A stretch of DNA of 64,000 bases from Streptomyces sp. ISL-43 (GCF_018614195.1 NZ_JAGGOT010000002.1:92573-156572); one strand, 5' to 3'. Positions 17,606 through 26,513 are shown, counted from the stretch's first letter. Made by a program: numbers and translations. The notes: a model not told the origin generated them from the sequence alone.

Positions 17606-18253
17606 ATGAGCAGCGAGCAGCCCACTGACGAGCCGGCGTACGCAGACCGTGTCTACCGCTCACCCATGGCCACCGTCACGGGCGTGCTGATGCTCGCACT
17701 GCTCGCGTGGCTGTGCGGGGACGCCGTCGTACGCGGCGGCGGGAACGCTCCGTGGATCGGCCTCGCCGCCGCGCTGTTCCTGGTACCGCTCGTCGTGGCG
17801 TTCACGATCCGGCCGGCCGTCTTCGCCAACGCCGACCGGTTGCGCGTGCGGAACCCGTTCCGGGTCATCGAGCTTCCCTGGGGCGCCGTCGACTCCGTGC
17901 GCGCCACGTTCTCGACCGAGGTGCGGGCTGAGGGCGCGAAGTACCAGCTGTGGTCGGTGCCCGTCTCCCTGCGGGATCGCAAGCGGGCGAACCGGGCCCA
18001 GCAGGGCCGGCCCAGCAGGCTCGGCGGGCTCCTGGGCCGGAGCATGACCGCGCCCGGGCAGGGCGGGACGCAGCCGGACGAGGTGCGCCGGGCCGCGGCG
18101 GACCAGACCGTGGACGAACTGCGCGAACTGCGCGAGCGCGGGGCCTCGCGGGCCGGCGCCCAGGGCAGCGTGAAGGTCACCTGGTCCTACGAGATCATCG
18201 CGCCCGCCGTGGTCGGCGCGCTGATCCTGATCGTGCTGCTCGCCACGGGCTGA
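17606..18253 (+). CDS. PH-domain membrane protein (bPH_6 type)
   Basis: A 215-residue protein from ATG 17606. It has two membrane segments at ~22-40 and ~50-70, then the bacterial PH-like domain (RPAVFANADRLRVRNPFRVIELPWGAV, typical of bPH_6). A charged low-complexity stretch and a C-terminal hydrophobic helix (IIAPAVVGALILIVLLATG) follow. Actinobacteria carry many such proteins of unknown function at the membrane. An in-frame GTG at 17588 is possible as a start. Confidence 0.75.
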   Translation: MSSEQPTDEPAYADRVYRSPMATVTGVLMLALLAWLCGDAVVRGGGNAPWIGLAAALFLVPLVVAFTIRPAVFANADRLRVRNPFRVIELPWGAVDSVRATFSTEVRAEGAKYQLWSVPVSLRDRKRANRAQQGRPSRLGGLLGRSMTAPGQGGTQPDEVRRAAADQTVDELRELRERGASRAGAQGSVKVTWSYEIIAPAVVGALILIVLLATG

Positions 18254-18303
18254 CCGGCGCTTTCCCCGGAACCACGGGCACCGCACGGCGCGTCCCCACA
18301 GGT

Positions 18304-18936
18304 GTGCACCGTCTCAAGGGCAGCGGCAACGCCGCTCATCTCCTGCGGATCCGGCTTCTCGCCAGGGTCCTGCTGGCCGCTCACCTCCTCCTCGTCGGCT
18401 GGCTGATGCTGCGCCCACTGGACGTGCCCTGGGCGGCCGCGGCCAATCTGACTCCGCTGGAGGGGATCCGGGCGGACCTCTCCGCCGGACCCCTGGAAGC
18501 CGCCCGGCGGATCGGCGGGGGGCTGGCCCTGCTGGCCCCGCTCGGGGTGCTGCTGCCGCTGATCGGCGGACGGTTGGAACTGTCGCCGCTGGCCGCCTGG
18601 TCCTCTTTGGCCCGGACCGCCGCCGTGGGCGCGCTGGTGTCGGTCGGCGTGGAGATGTTCCAGACCGCGGTCCCGGGGCAGGTGGTCGACGTGGATTCGG
18701 TGCTGCTGAACACCCTCGGCGTGATGCTCGCGCACGTGACCGTCGTACCGGCGCTGCGGGGCCGGCTGCGGCGGTCCCAGGCGGCTTCCGCTTCCGCGAG
18801 GGGCGCCGGGACCGCTTCCCCCGGCGGTTCCCAGGTCGGCTCTCAGGTCGGTTCTCAGGGGGCGACCCCGAGAATTCCCAGGGTCGGGCTCGGCCCCTGG
18901 ACCGACGTTCTCTCCGCGATTCAGCGGGAGTATTGA
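18304..18936 (+). CDS. VanZ-family membrane protein
   Basis: A 210-residue protein from GTG 18304, 50 bp after the PH-domain gene. The VanZ core is at residues ~20-155 with four membrane segments and the conserved NLTPLE, ALLAPLG and VSVGVEMFQTAVPGQVVDVDSVLLNTLG stretches. The last ~50 residues are Ser/Gly-rich and end in QREY. VanZ proteins affect teicoplanin resistance in enterococci, but most homologues have no known function. Confidence 0.82.
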   Translation: MHRLKGSGNAAHLLRIRLLARVLLAAHLLLVGWLMLRPLDVPWAAAANLTPLEGIRADLSAGPLEAARRIGGGLALLAPLGVLLPLIGGRLELSPLAAWSSLARTAAVGALVSVGVEMFQTAVPGQVVDVDSVLLNTLGVMLAHVTVVPALRGRLRRSQAASASARGAGTASPGGSQVGSQVGSQGATPRIPRVGLGPWTDVLSAIQREY

Positions 18937-18980
18937 GACATCGCGGGAAAACTTCCCGCGACAAAGACTGAGGAGAGACC

Positions 18981-19190
18981 ATGAGCGCCCTTGCCCGCCC
19001 CCGTGACGGACGATGGATCGGCGGAGTCTGTGCCGGTCTGGCGCGTCGATTCGGAATATCCGCGAACACGATGCGCGCCATCTTCGTCGTCTCGTGCCTG
19101 CTCCCCGGACCGCAGTTCCTGATCTACCTGGCGCTGTGGGTGCTCCTGCCGAACGACAAGACGAGCGCGTCCGGCACCGCCGGCTGGTAG
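18981..19190 (+). CDS. PspC-domain small membrane protein
   Basis: A 69-residue protein that is almost entirely one PspC domain (GRWIGGVCAGLARRFGIS, then a hydrophobic helix FLIYLALWVLLP). An AAAGACTGAGGAGAG ribosome site precedes ATG 18981. PspC proteins sit in the membrane and link envelope stress to regulators; the role of short actinobacterial forms is unknown. Confidence 0.85.
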   Translation: MSALARPRDGRWIGGVCAGLARRFGISANTMRAIFVVSCLLPGPQFLIYLALWVLLPNDKTSASGTAGW

Positions 19191-19205
19191 TCGGACGGGC
19201 ACGGC

Positions 19206-19237
19206 GTTCGGCGGGGTCCACGTTCGGCGGGGTCCAC
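19206..19237. repeat. Two tandem 16-bp units with a partial third
   Basis: GTTCGGCGGGGTCCAC occurs twice in direct tandem and a third imperfect half follows. It lies in the short gap between the convergent PspC and lipoprotein genes. Confidence 0.8.
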
Positions 19238-19239
19238 GT

Positions 19240-20022
19240 TCAGCGGGCGGCGCGGACCTTCTGGAGCTGCTTGTCCGTGACCTCGTGCGGGACCTGGGGC
19301 GTCTGCCGGCTGCCCGTCACGTTGAGGGCCATGAGGCGCACGACGGAATCGCCCTGGCGTACGACGACCAGGTGCACCTGTGCGGTGACACCTTCGGCGG
19401 ACGCCGTGGTGGTCCAGCTGACGCTTTCGTCGCCGTCCGTCTTGTAGTCGGCCGCCTTCACGTCGCGGTAGATGCCGCTCTGCTTCTCGACGGTGGCGGT
19501 GAAGCCCATGCCGCAGACGGCGACGGCGTCCCTGAGCCGGTTGATCAGCGCCTTGGCGTCGGACTCGGCGTAGGAGCTGACGGAAGCGGAGACGGCGAGG
19601 CCCATCTGCTTCTGGGAGCCGACGCCCCGGTTGACCGTCTCGCGCGCCGCCGGGTCGGGCTCATCCCCCATGACGTCGGCGAGCGGCTGGCAGGCCTTGC
19701 GGTCGGACTGGGGCTGGCCGTCGGGAGCGGCGGGGTTCTTGCCGTCCGCGGAGATCTGATAGCCCGCCAGGTCGCCCTGTTCCAGGGCGGAGCGCTCCAG
19801 CCTGCTGCCGGCCCGCTTGGGCGCGGCGGAGGACCCCGGGGATCCGGGGGAGCCCGCCGCTCCCGAGGAGCCGGCCGACGCGGTCTGGCCGGGTGCGCTC
19901 GCGGAGCCCTTCGGGTCCGGGGACTTGCCGGGCGCGGGGGTGTGCGTACTGCTGCAGCCCACTGCCGCGAACAGCAGGGCGGGGAGCAGCGCGGCCGTGG
20001 CCGTTCGTGTCTTCATGCGCAT
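19240..20022 (-). CDS. Lipoprotein of unknown function
   Basis: A 260-residue lipoprotein with lipobox AAVG/C. It starts at ATG 20022, with GAGG eight bases ahead; an upstream in-frame ATG at 20043 lacks such a site. A Pro/Ser/Gly linker covers residues ~23-65. The folded part (~70-258) has two conserved Cys and a pattern seen in many Streptomyces lipoproteins of ~200 residues that lack a named function. An 11-bp tandem repeat array lies 110 bp upstream. Confidence 0.75.
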   Translation of the reverse strand: MRMKTRTATAALLPALLFAAVGCSSTHTPAPGKSPDPKGSASAPGQTASAGSSGAAGSPGSPGSSAAPKRAGSRLERSALEQGDLAGYQISADGKNPAAPDGQPQSDRKACQPLADVMGDEPDPAARETVNRGVGSQKQMGLAVSASVSSYAESDAKALINRLRDAVAVCGMGFTATVEKQSGIYRDVKAADYKTDGDESVSWTTTASAEGVTAQVHLVVVRQGDSVVRLMALNVTGSRQTPQVPHEVTDKQLQKVRAAR

Positions 20023-20129
20023 GATCGAGACCTCATACCCCATGAGTCGGCGGGCAGTTGGCGGTGATCCTGGCACATGCCGCGACGCGGCACACACCTG
20101 CTCGAAGAGGTGTGCACCGCGCGGGCGTG

Positions 20130-20226
20130 CGTACGAATCGCGTACGGATCGCGTACGGATCGCGTACGGATCGCGTACGGATCGCGTACGGATCGCGTAC
20201 GGATCGCGTACGGATCGCGTACGGAT
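20130..20226. repeat. Tandem array of an 11-bp unit, eight perfect copies plus one variant
   Basis: The unit CGTACGGATCG is repeated without gaps. Perfect CGTACGGAT cores start at 20141 and then every 11 bp to 20218, with a variant (CGTACGAAT) at 20130. Each unit holds the self-complementary CGTACG. The array occupies the gap between a lipoprotein start and the end of the small secreted-protein gene. An 11-bp period puts each copy nearly on one face of the helix. Confidence 0.95.
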
Positions 20227-20248
20227 CCGTCGGGGGGCCGGGAGCGGA

Positions 20249-20509
20249 TCAGGCGCCGAGGCCGCTGGTCGGCAGACCGCCGAGCAGACCGGTCACCGTG
20301 CCGAGCGCGGCGGCCGGGTCGGTCGCCTGCGGGGCCTGCTGGCCGTCCTCGGCGCTCACGTGCTGCTGGCTGGTGAGGCCCTGGACGGCGCCCAGCGCGT
20401 CACCGAGGCCGACGGCGGGGACGGAGGCCGAGGCGGTCCCGGCGGCGACGGCGGCGAAGGCGGCACCGAGAGCGGCGACACCGAGGGTCTTGGCAGCTGA
20501 CTGCTTCAT
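20249..20509 (-). CDS. Small secreted protein
   Basis: An 86-residue protein from ATG 20509, with AAGGA ten bases ahead. A signal peptide (TLGVAALGAAFAAVAAGTASA) is cleaved near residue 31. The mature ~55 residues are rich in Gly, Leu, Ala and Gln, with GLGDALGAVQGL and GTVTGLLGGLP giving two weakly similar amphipathic stretches. There are no Cys residues. The layout recalls short Streptomyces surface proteins of unknown function. Confidence 0.72.
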   Translation of the reverse strand: MKQSAAKTLGVAALGAAFAAVAAGTASASVPAVGLGDALGAVQGLTSQQHVSAEDGQQAPQATDPAAALGTVTGLLGGLPTSGLGA

Positions 20510-20598
20510 GAAGGATTCGTCCTTGCGACGGGGAAATGAGCGGCTCCGCAAAAAACTAGTCACTTCAAACCCCCGGCCGCAAACATCATTAAATACGA

Positions 20599-20634
20599 GA
20601 AAGCGCCCGGGAATTGCTCCTCCCGGGCGCTTTC
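20599..20634 (-). terminator. Terminator of add
   Basis: A 14-bp perfect stem (GAAAGCGCCCGGGA and complement) with an 8-base loop, 18 bp after the add stop. On the minus strand the stem begins after the stop and ends in TTTC. Confidence 0.85.
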
Positions 20635-20652
20635 AGGCCGTCACGCCATGGC

Positions 20653-21801
20653 CTATGTCGATACGGAACCGCTGGTGGAAGCGGTCTGACGGAACAGCCA
20701 TTCCGACTTCAGCTCCGCGTAGCCCGGCTTGATCACGTCGTTGATCATGGCCAGTCGTTCATCGAAAGGAATGAACGCGGACTTCATCGCATTGACGGTG
20801 AACCACTGCATGTCCTCGAGCGAGTAGCCGAAGGTGTCGACCAGGTGCTCGAATTCGCGGCTCATGCTGGTGCCGCTCATCAGCCGGTTGTCGGTGTTGA
20901 CGGTCAGCCTGAAGTGCAGCTTCCGCAGCAGGCCGATCGGGTGCTCGGCGTACGAGGCGGCCGCGGCCGTCTGCAGGTTCGAGGTCGGGCACATCTCCAG
21001 GGGGATGCGCTTGTCCCGGACGTAGGACGCCAGGCGCCCCAGCGTCACGGAGCCGTCCTCGGCGACCTCGATGTCATCGATGATCTTCACGCCGTGCCCG
21101 AGCCGGTCGGCGCCGCACCACTGCAGCGCCTGCCAGATCGACGGCAGGCCGAAGGCCTCGCCCGCGTGGATGGTGAAGTGGTTGTTCTCGCGCTTGAGGT
21201 ACTCGAAGGCGTCGAGGTGGCGGGTGGGAGGGAACCCGGCCTCGGCGCCGGCGATGTCGAAGCCGACCACGCCGTTGTCGCGGTAGCGGTTGGCCAGCTC
21301 CGCGATCTCCAGCGCGCGGGCGGCGTGCCGCATGGCGGTCAGCAGCGCGCCTACGCGGATGCGGTTGCCGTTGGTCCGTGCGCGGCGCTCGCCCTCGCGG
21401 AAGCCCTCGTTGACGGCCTCGACGACCTCTTCGAGGGTCAGGCCGGCTTCGAGGTGCTGCTCGGGCGCGTAGCGGATCTCGGCGTACACGACGCCGTCCT
21501 CGGCTAGGTCCTGGGCGCACTCGGAGGCCACCCGGAAGAGGGCCTCCTTCGTCTGCATGACGGCGCAGGTGTGCGCGAACGTCTCCAGGTAGCGCGGGAG
21601 GGAGCCGGAGTCGGCGGCTTCGCGGAACCAGATGCCGAGCTTGTCGGCCTCGGTCTCGGGAAGGTTCTCGTAGCCGACCTTGTGGGCCAGCTCGATGATG
21701 GTCCCGGGGCGCAGTCCACCGTCGAGGTGGTCGTGCAGGAGCACCTTCGGGGAGCGGCGGATCTGATCCGGAGTGGGCAGGTTGGGGGTCTCGCTCGTCA
21801 T
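20653..21801 (-). CDS. add: Adenosine deaminase
   Basis: A 382-residue zinc hydrolase that converts (deoxy)adenosine to (deoxy)inosine. Zinc ligands are in HDHLDGG (residues 23-29), HAGE carries a ligand His and catalytic Glu, His is in LGHGVKI, and the zinc Asp is in [17 protein letters not shown] is also conserved. The product feeds DeoD. The gene is monocistronic, with its operator only 16 bp before the ATG and a terminator after the stop. It diverges from a hydrolase gene. Confidence 0.93.
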   Translation of the reverse strand: MTSETPNLPTPDQIRRSPKVLLHDHLDGGLRPGTIIELAHKVGYENLPETEADKLGIWFREAADSGSLPRYLETFAHTCAVMQTKEALFRVASECAQDLAEDGVVYAEIRYAPEQHLEAGLTLEEVVEAVNEGFREGERRARTNGNRIRVGALLTAMRHAARALEIAELANRYRDNGVVGFDIAGAEAGFPPTRHLDAFEYLKRENNHFTIHAGEAFGLPSIWQALQWCGADRLGHGVKIIDDIEVAEDGSVTLGRLASYVRDKRIPLEMCPTSNLQTAAAASYAEHPIGLLRKLHFRLTVNTDNRLMSGTSMSREFEHLVDTFGYSLEDMQWFTVNAMKSAFIPFDERLAMINDVIKPGYAELKSEWLFRQTASTSGSVST

Positions 21802-21817
21802 CTGCGCACTCTAGCTC

Positions 21818-21829
21818 CTACGCGCGTAG
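21818..21829. promoter_or_regulatory. Nucleoside-regulon operator, add copy
   Basis: A perfect CTACGCGCGTAG, 16 bp before the add ATG and 86 bp before the divergent hydrolase ATG, so it could affect both. Confidence 0.75.
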
Positions 21830-21915
21830 AGCGGTGAGACGGTGCCCGGACCCGATATGTAACAGTGACCGCGCGGACGGGTGGCGTACACCTCGGCGTC
21901 TGAGACTGTTCCGTC

Positions 21916-22635
21916 ATGGCACAGCATGCGCCGTCGGCGCGCGGGGCCCGCCTGGGGCGGGCGGCAGGCGCGACCGGCTCGGTCTCTACGGTCAGTGGTG
22001 TGGTGCTCCTGCTTCCCGGAGCGTCCAGATTGTCCCCCGGTCCGGTACGTCCGCTCGCGCGGGCGCTGGCCCGCGCGGGAGTGGCGGACGGGCTGGTCAC
22101 GCACCAGGTCGTCCACGGCGAGGGCAGCCGGGAGGCGGACGCCGAGTGGGCGGCGGACGAGGTGGTCCGCCGGTACGGGGACGTGCCGGTGTGCCTGGCC
22201 GGATACGACGCGGGAGGCCGGGCGGCGCTCGCCGCCGCGGGCCACGACGCCGTCAACTCCGTGCTGGCACTGGCCCCTTCGTTGACGTACCAGTCCGCCA
22301 CGGACTCCCCTGAACCGGTGAAACAGCTGGCGGGCCGCCAGGTGTTGATCGTGCACGGCACCAACGACGCGCACAGCGACCCGGAGCTGTCGTTCCGGCT
22401 GGCGACGCGGGCGAAGAAGGCCAACCGCACGACGTGCCGCTTCGAGGTGCACTCGGACGGGCACGGGCTGCGCGAGCACCAGGCGGAAGTCGTCGCACTG
22501 TCCGTGGACTTCGTCCTGGGCTCGGTGTTCTCCGGCCGCTACTCCCGCCCGGTCACCGACGCGCTGGCGGCTCCGCCGCCGCTGGGCCTGCGGATGCCGC
22601 TGGCCTCAGGGTACGGACGGTCGCTGCGCGGCTGA
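21916..22635 (+). CDS. Alpha/beta-hydrolase-fold protein with an unusual nucleophile elbow
   Basis: A 239-residue protein. The core reads VVLLLPGAS (strand 3 and oxyanion loop), CLAGYDAGGRAAL (nucleophile elbow), VLIVHGTNDAHS (strand 7 acid) and HSDGHGLREH (His). The elbow has Asp where serine hydrolases have Ser, and the order of residues fits alpha/beta hydrolases of the dienelactone or short-chain type. With Asp at that place it may be inactive as an esterase or work like a dehalogenase or epoxide hydrolase. It diverges from add. Confidence 0.72.
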   Translation: MAQHAPSARGARLGRAAGATGSVSTVSGVVLLLPGASRLSPGPVRPLARALARAGVADGLVTHQVVHGEGSREADAEWAADEVVRRYGDVPVCLAGYDAGGRAALAAAGHDAVNSVLALAPSLTYQSATDSPEPVKQLAGRQVLIVHGTNDAHSDPELSFRLATRAKKANRTTCRFEVHSDGHGLREHQAEVVALSVDFVLGSVFSGRYSRPVTDALAAPPPLGLRMPLASGYGRSLRG

Positions 22636-23000
22636 GTGCGCTCCGGCCCTGGTGGTCCGGCTCCGGTGTTCCGGCTCTGATGTTCCGGCTCTGATGTTCC
22701 GGCTCCGGTGTTCCGGCTCTGGTGTTCCGGTGGTCGCGCGGGTCGTCCGCGCCGGCCGCGCCGTCCCCTCACGGTCGGATGGCGGGGTCGGATCCGGCGC
22801 GACCACCAGAGGCACGCACCCGCGAACGGGCGCGACGCCATGACGGCGAAGCGCGGGCTGAAAGGTGCCCGCGCCCTCCCCCGAGAACGCCGTGGTACCA
22901 CTGTGCCGGTTCGGCATATGCTCGCGAAGATCCAGGGGCATCGTCTTGGTGCCTTGCGGGAACACGAGGGGTTTACGAATCGGTACAGGCCGGGACGAAT
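22636..23000 (+). other. 365-bp gap with a repeat array and leader of the LuxR-type gene
   Basis: The left 100 bp hold a 14-bp tandem repeat. The rest is GC-rich leader sequence ahead of the LuxR-type regulator. No convincing gene, RNA or operator was seen. Confidence 0.5.
22657..22730. repeat. Five tandem 14-bp units
   Basis: The unit CCGGCTCTGATGTT occurs five times in tandem (with CCGGTG or CTGGTG variants) and a partial sixth, directly after the hydrolase stop. Copies 2 and 3 are identical. Confidence 0.9.
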
Positions 23001-24143
23001 ATGCACATGCCAGCGGATGAAGCGGAGCGGTTGAGCCCTGCGGCCCTGCGTCTGTACGGGTACGCGGCCGAGCGGCACACCTTCACCGAGGCGGAGGCGG
23101 CCGAGGTCCTCGGCGAACCCGCAGCGGCCGCCGTCGCCGAGCTCGCGGCCGCCCACCTGCTCCAGCCGCGCCCGGAGACCCGCGGGAACGGCACCGTGCG
23201 GGAGCTCCGCTGGAGCGCCGTGTCCCCGCGGGCCGCCACCGCCCGCACGCTGGCCCCGCTGGCCCTGCGGGTGCGCGAGACCCACGACGAGATGGACCGG
23301 CTGCGCGCCCGGCTGGAGTCGCTGATCCCGCAGTACGAGGCCGGCAGCACCCAGCGCGACCGGGACGGGGTGGACGGCCTGGAGCTGATCACCGACCAGA
23401 CCGCGCTGCAGAACCTGATCCGGGAGCTCATCGGCACGGCCGAGTGCGAGGTGCTGACCTGCCACCCGGGCGGCGGCCGGTCCCCGGAGATCCTGGAGCA
23501 GGCGGTCGGCCGGGACGAGGCGATGCTGGCCCGGGGCGTCCGGCTGCGCACGATCTACCAGCACACCGCCCGCTACTCCCGGCCCACGGCCGCCTACGTC
23601 GAGCGCGTGGCCGCGCTCGGCTCGCAGGTCCGTACCGTCGGCGACGGGCTGATGCGGATGATCCTGGTCGACCAGCACACCGGCCTGCTGGAGGTCCGCG
23701 ACGACGACAAGGCCGCACTGGTGGTGCGCGAGCCGAACGTCGTGCACTTCATGCTGCAGACCTTCGAGCGCTCCTGGGCCCAGGCGGAGCCCTTCGCCAC
23801 CACCGTCGGACCGGATCAGGCCCGCTCCATCTCCGAGGAGCTCCGCCAGACCATCGTGCGGCTCCTCGCGGAGGGGCTGGAGGACAAGGCCATCGCGCGG
23901 CGGCTCGGCATGTCCGAGCGGACCTGCCAGCGTCACATCGCGGAGGTCATGCGCGCGGTGGGCGCCAAGTCCCGCTTCCAGGCGGGGTTCTTGCTGTCGG
24001 CGGCGGTCGGCGCGGCAGCAGCGGGAGGCGCGGGAGCCGCGGCGGGCGCGGGCGCGCCGGCCGGGGCCCCGGTCACGCGTCCGGCCGGGACTCAGGAAGC
24101 TCCGGGATCAGCCGGCCCCGACGGGACAGCAGGAACCGCTTGA
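23001..24143 (+). CDS. LuxR-type regulator with TrmB-like N-terminal domain
   Basis: A 380-residue regulator from ATG 23001, with GGGA five bases ahead. Residues ~1-60 form a TrmB/winged-helix-like domain (LSPAALRLYGYAAERHTFTEAEAAEVLG). A coiled stretch is at ~85-115, then a phospholipase-D-like effector fold to ~275 (LIRELIGTAECEVLTCHPGG, VRLRTIYQHTARY). The LuxR helix-turn-helix is at ~280-340 (LLAEGLEDKAIARRLGMSERTCQRHIAEVM). The last ~45 residues are Ala/Gly-rich. Streptomyces have many such orphan regulators; the target is unknown. It overlaps the convergent LysR gene by 71 bp. Confidence 0.82.
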   Translation: MHMPADEAERLSPAALRLYGYAAERHTFTEAEAAEVLGEPAAAAVAELAAAHLLQPRPETRGNGTVRELRWSAVSPRAATARTLAPLALRVRETHDEMDRLRARLESLIPQYEAGSTQRDRDGVDGLELITDQTALQNLIRELIGTAECEVLTCHPGGGRSPEILEQAVGRDEAMLARGVRLRTIYQHTARYSRPTAAYVERVAALGSQVRTVGDGLMRMILVDQHTGLLEVRDDDKAALVVREPNVVHFMLQTFERSWAQAEPFATTVGPDQARSISEELRQTIVRLLAEGLEDKAIARRLGMSERTCQRHIAEVMRAVGAKSRFQAGFLLSAAVGAAAAGGAGAAAGAGAPAGAPVTRPAGTQEAPGSAGPDGTAGTA

Positions 24144-25020
24144 ACTCCGCCACCGGCGGCGTGTCCGGGTGCCCGTCCAGCCAGGCGACCCCGATCTCGC
24201 GGACCGCGCGCGGAGCGGTCACCGTCAGCTCGACCACCCCGGGCCGGGCCACGGCGGGCGGCGGCAGCAGCGCGACGCCGAGTCCGGCGGCGACGAGCCC
24301 GCGCAGGGTCTCCGCCTCCTCCCCCTCGAAGGCGACCCGGGGCGTGAACCCGGCCTCGGCGCACAGGTCGTCGGTGATCCGGCGCAGGCCGTAGCCGGGC
24401 TCCAGGGTGACGAAGGTTTCCTCGGCCGCCTCGGCCAGGCGGATCCGCTTGCGGGTGGCGAGGCGGTGGTCGTCGGGGACCACCAGGCGCAGCCGCTGCT
24501 CGTCCAGGCGGCGGGCCACCAGGTCGGGGGCGTCGGGCAGCGGCGAGGTCAGGCAGAGGTCGAGCTCGCCGCCCCGCAGCTTCTCCAGCATGGCTTCCCC
24601 GTAGTTCTGGACGAGGGAGAACCGTACGCCCAGGTGGTCGGCCCGGAAGGCCCGGATCAGGCCCGGGACGGTCTCGGAGCCCAGGGTGTGCAGGAACCCG
24701 AAGGCGACCTTGCCGAAGGCCGGGTCGGCGTCCTGCTGTACGGAGCCGGCGGCGCGGGCGATCTCGGCCAGCGAGCGCTCCGCGGAGGCGAGGAAGGTGC
24801 GGCCCGCGGTGGTGAGCGCGACGGTACGGCCCTTGCGGGCGAACAGCGTGACGCCCAGGTCCTGTTCGAGCCGGACCATGGCCCGCGACAGGGTGGACTG
24901 GGGAACACCCAGCTCGTGGGCGGCGCGGGTGACGTGCTCGTGCCGGGCCACGGCCGCGAAGTACGCGAGGCGCGGGGCCAGCGCTTGTGTCACAGCCATG
25001 TCTTCTTCGTAACGACTCAT
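24073..25020 (-). CDS. LysR-family transcriptional regulator
   Basis: A 315-residue LysR protein. Helix-turn-helix residues ~10-68 read HVTRAAHELGVPQSTLSRAMVRLEQDLG, and the effector domain is at ~95-300 with LHTLGSETVPGLI and VALLPPP. ATG 25020 is used; ATG 24999 (MAVTQALAP) is an equally fair start. It diverges from an MFS exporter with a 99-bp gap, the classic layout in which a LysR protein activates its transporter neighbour. The 3' end runs 71 bp into the end of the LuxR-type gene on the other strand. Confidence 0.9.
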   Translation of the reverse strand: MSRYEEDMAVTQALAPRLAYFAAVARHEHVTRAAHELGVPQSTLSRAMVRLEQDLGVTLFARKGRTVALTTAGRTFLASAERSLAEIARAAGSVQQDADPAFGKVAFGFLHTLGSETVPGLIRAFRADHLGVRFSLVQNYGEAMLEKLRGGELDLCLTSPLPDAPDLVARRLDEQRLRLVVPDDHRLATRKRIRLAEAAEETFVTLEPGYGLRRITDDLCAEAGFTPRVAFEGEEAETLRGLVAAGLGVALLPPPAVARPGVVELTVTAPRAVREIGVAWLDGHPDTPPVAEFKRFLLSRRGRLIPELPESRPDA

Positions 25021-25062
25021 CGATATGCGCCCATCTGACCTGCGGTGATGCGGGGATGGATT

Positions 25063-25076
25063 GATTATCGCGAATC
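25063..25076. promoter_or_regulatory. Dyad in the LysR-MFS divergent promoter
   Basis: GATTATCGCGAATC has inverted GATT/AATC arms around ATCGCG, close to the ATT-N-AAT style of LysR boxes. It is the only clear dyad in the shared promoter region. Confidence 0.4.
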
Positions 25077-25119
25077 TGTGCATTGGACGCATGAAACGGG
25101 CCGCTCTACGGTCGTACAC

Positions 25120-26448
25120 ATGCCTCCCGCTCATACCGGGGCACCCGTCACCGCGGGTGCCTCCACCTCGTCGTCTCCCGAAGCGCCCGCCGCCCAGGCG
25201 CCTGCCACCGAAGCCCCCGTCGTCGAAGCCCCCGCCGTCGAGGCGCACGCGCCCGGCCGCCCCGGCTACCGCCGTCTCAGCCTCGCGCTCTTCGCCGCCG
25301 GACTGGCCACCTTCGCCCTCCTCTACTCCACGCAGGCGCTGCTGCCCGCCATCTCCGCCGGCTTCGGCGTGACGGCGGGTCAGGCCAGCTGGACGGTCTC
25401 GGCGGCCACCGGGGCGCTCGCGCTCTTCGTCCTGCCGCTCAGCGCGCTCTCGGAGCGCTTCGGCCGGACCCGGATGATGACCTGCTCGATGGCGGTCGCG
25501 GTAGGCGTCGGCCTCCTCGTGCCCCTCGCGCCGAGCCTGGAGTGGCTGATCGCGCTGCGCGCCGTCCAGGGCGCGGCGATCGCCGGCATCCCGGCCTCCG
25601 CTATGGCGTGCCTGGCGGAAGAGGTCAAGCCGAAGGCGCTGGTCGCCGCGATCGGCCTGTTCGTCGCGGGCAACTCCATCGGCGGCATGAGCGGGCGCCT
25701 CGTCACCGGCTGGGCGGCCCAGGTGTGGGGCTGGCGCGGCGGGCTGCTGGCCGTCGGCCTGCTGTCGCTGGCCTGCGCGGCGGTGTTCCTGGTCCTGCTG
25801 CCCCGGGCCCGGTTCTTCCGGCCGGCCTCGCTGAACCCGCGCGCGGTGGGGCGTACCGTCGCCGGCCATCTGCGCGACCCGCTGCTGCTGCGGCTGTACG
25901 GGATCGGCGCGCTGTTCATGACCGTCTTCGGGGCGGTGTACACCGTGATCGGCTACCGGCTGGTGGACGAGCCGTTCTCCCTCGGGCAGGGCGTCATCGG
26001 CTCGATCTTCCTCATCTACCTGGTCGGTACGGTCTCCTCGGCGGCCGCCGGACGGCTGGTCGCCCGCACGGGCCGGCGCGGCGCGCTCTACCTGGCGGTG
26101 ACCACGACGGCGCTGGGCCTGTTCCTGTCCCTCGCGGACTCGCTCGCCTCGATCCTGCTGGGCCTGGTCCTGATCACCGCGGGCTTCTTCGCGGGGCACG
26201 CCGTGGCCTCGGCGGCGGTGAGCCGTACGGCGAAGACGGGCCGCGCGCAGGCCTCGGCGCTCTACCAGTCGGCGTACTACATCGGCTCCAGCGCCGGCGG
26301 CACGCTCGGCGCCCTGGCCTACCACTCGGCGGGCTGGGCGGCCACGGTCACCATCGCGCTGCTGGCGGTCGTCGGCGTCGTCTCGATCACCCTGTACGGG
26401 TCCCACGCGGCCCGCGCGGCCCACGCGGCGGCGCTGCCCGCGCGCTGA
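25120..26448 (+). CDS. MFS efflux transporter
   Basis: A 442-residue protein from ATG 25120. After an Ala/Pro/Glu-rich cytoplasmic N-terminus (~45 residues), twelve hydrophobic helices follow. The motif-A loop reads LSERFGRTRMM after helix 2, with a second such loop RLVARTGRRGALY in the C-half. The pattern is DHA1-type drug/proton antiport. Substrate unknown; the divergent LysR regulator probably controls it. Confidence 0.88.
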   Translation: MPPAHTGAPVTAGASTSSSPEAPAAQAPATEAPVVEAPAVEAHAPGRPGYRRLSLALFAAGLATFALLYSTQALLPAISAGFGVTAGQASWTVSAATGALALFVLPLSALSERFGRTRMMTCSMAVAVGVGLLVPLAPSLEWLIALRAVQGAAIAGIPASAMACLAEEVKPKALVAAIGLFVAGNSIGGMSGRLVTGWAAQVWGWRGGLLAVGLLSLACAAVFLVLLPRARFFRPASLNPRAVGRTVAGHLRDPLLLRLYGIGALFMTVFGAVYTVIGYRLVDEPFSLGQGVIGSIFLIYLVGTVSSAAAGRLVARTGRRGALYLAVTTTALGLFLSLADSLASILLGLVLITAGFFAGHAVASAAVSRTAKTGRAQASALYQSAYYIGSSAGGTLGALAYHSAGWAATVTIALLAVVGVVSITLYGSHAARAAHAAALPAR

Positions 26449-26513
26449 CCCGTCGGGGAGCGGTCGGGGACGGTCGGGGACGCGGCCGGACGCGGATGGC
26501 ATGATCGCCGGTC

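Noticed and set aside
20130..20226. Tandem repeats as a CRISPR array
   Set aside because: Units are 11 bp and contiguous, with no spacers and no cas genes.
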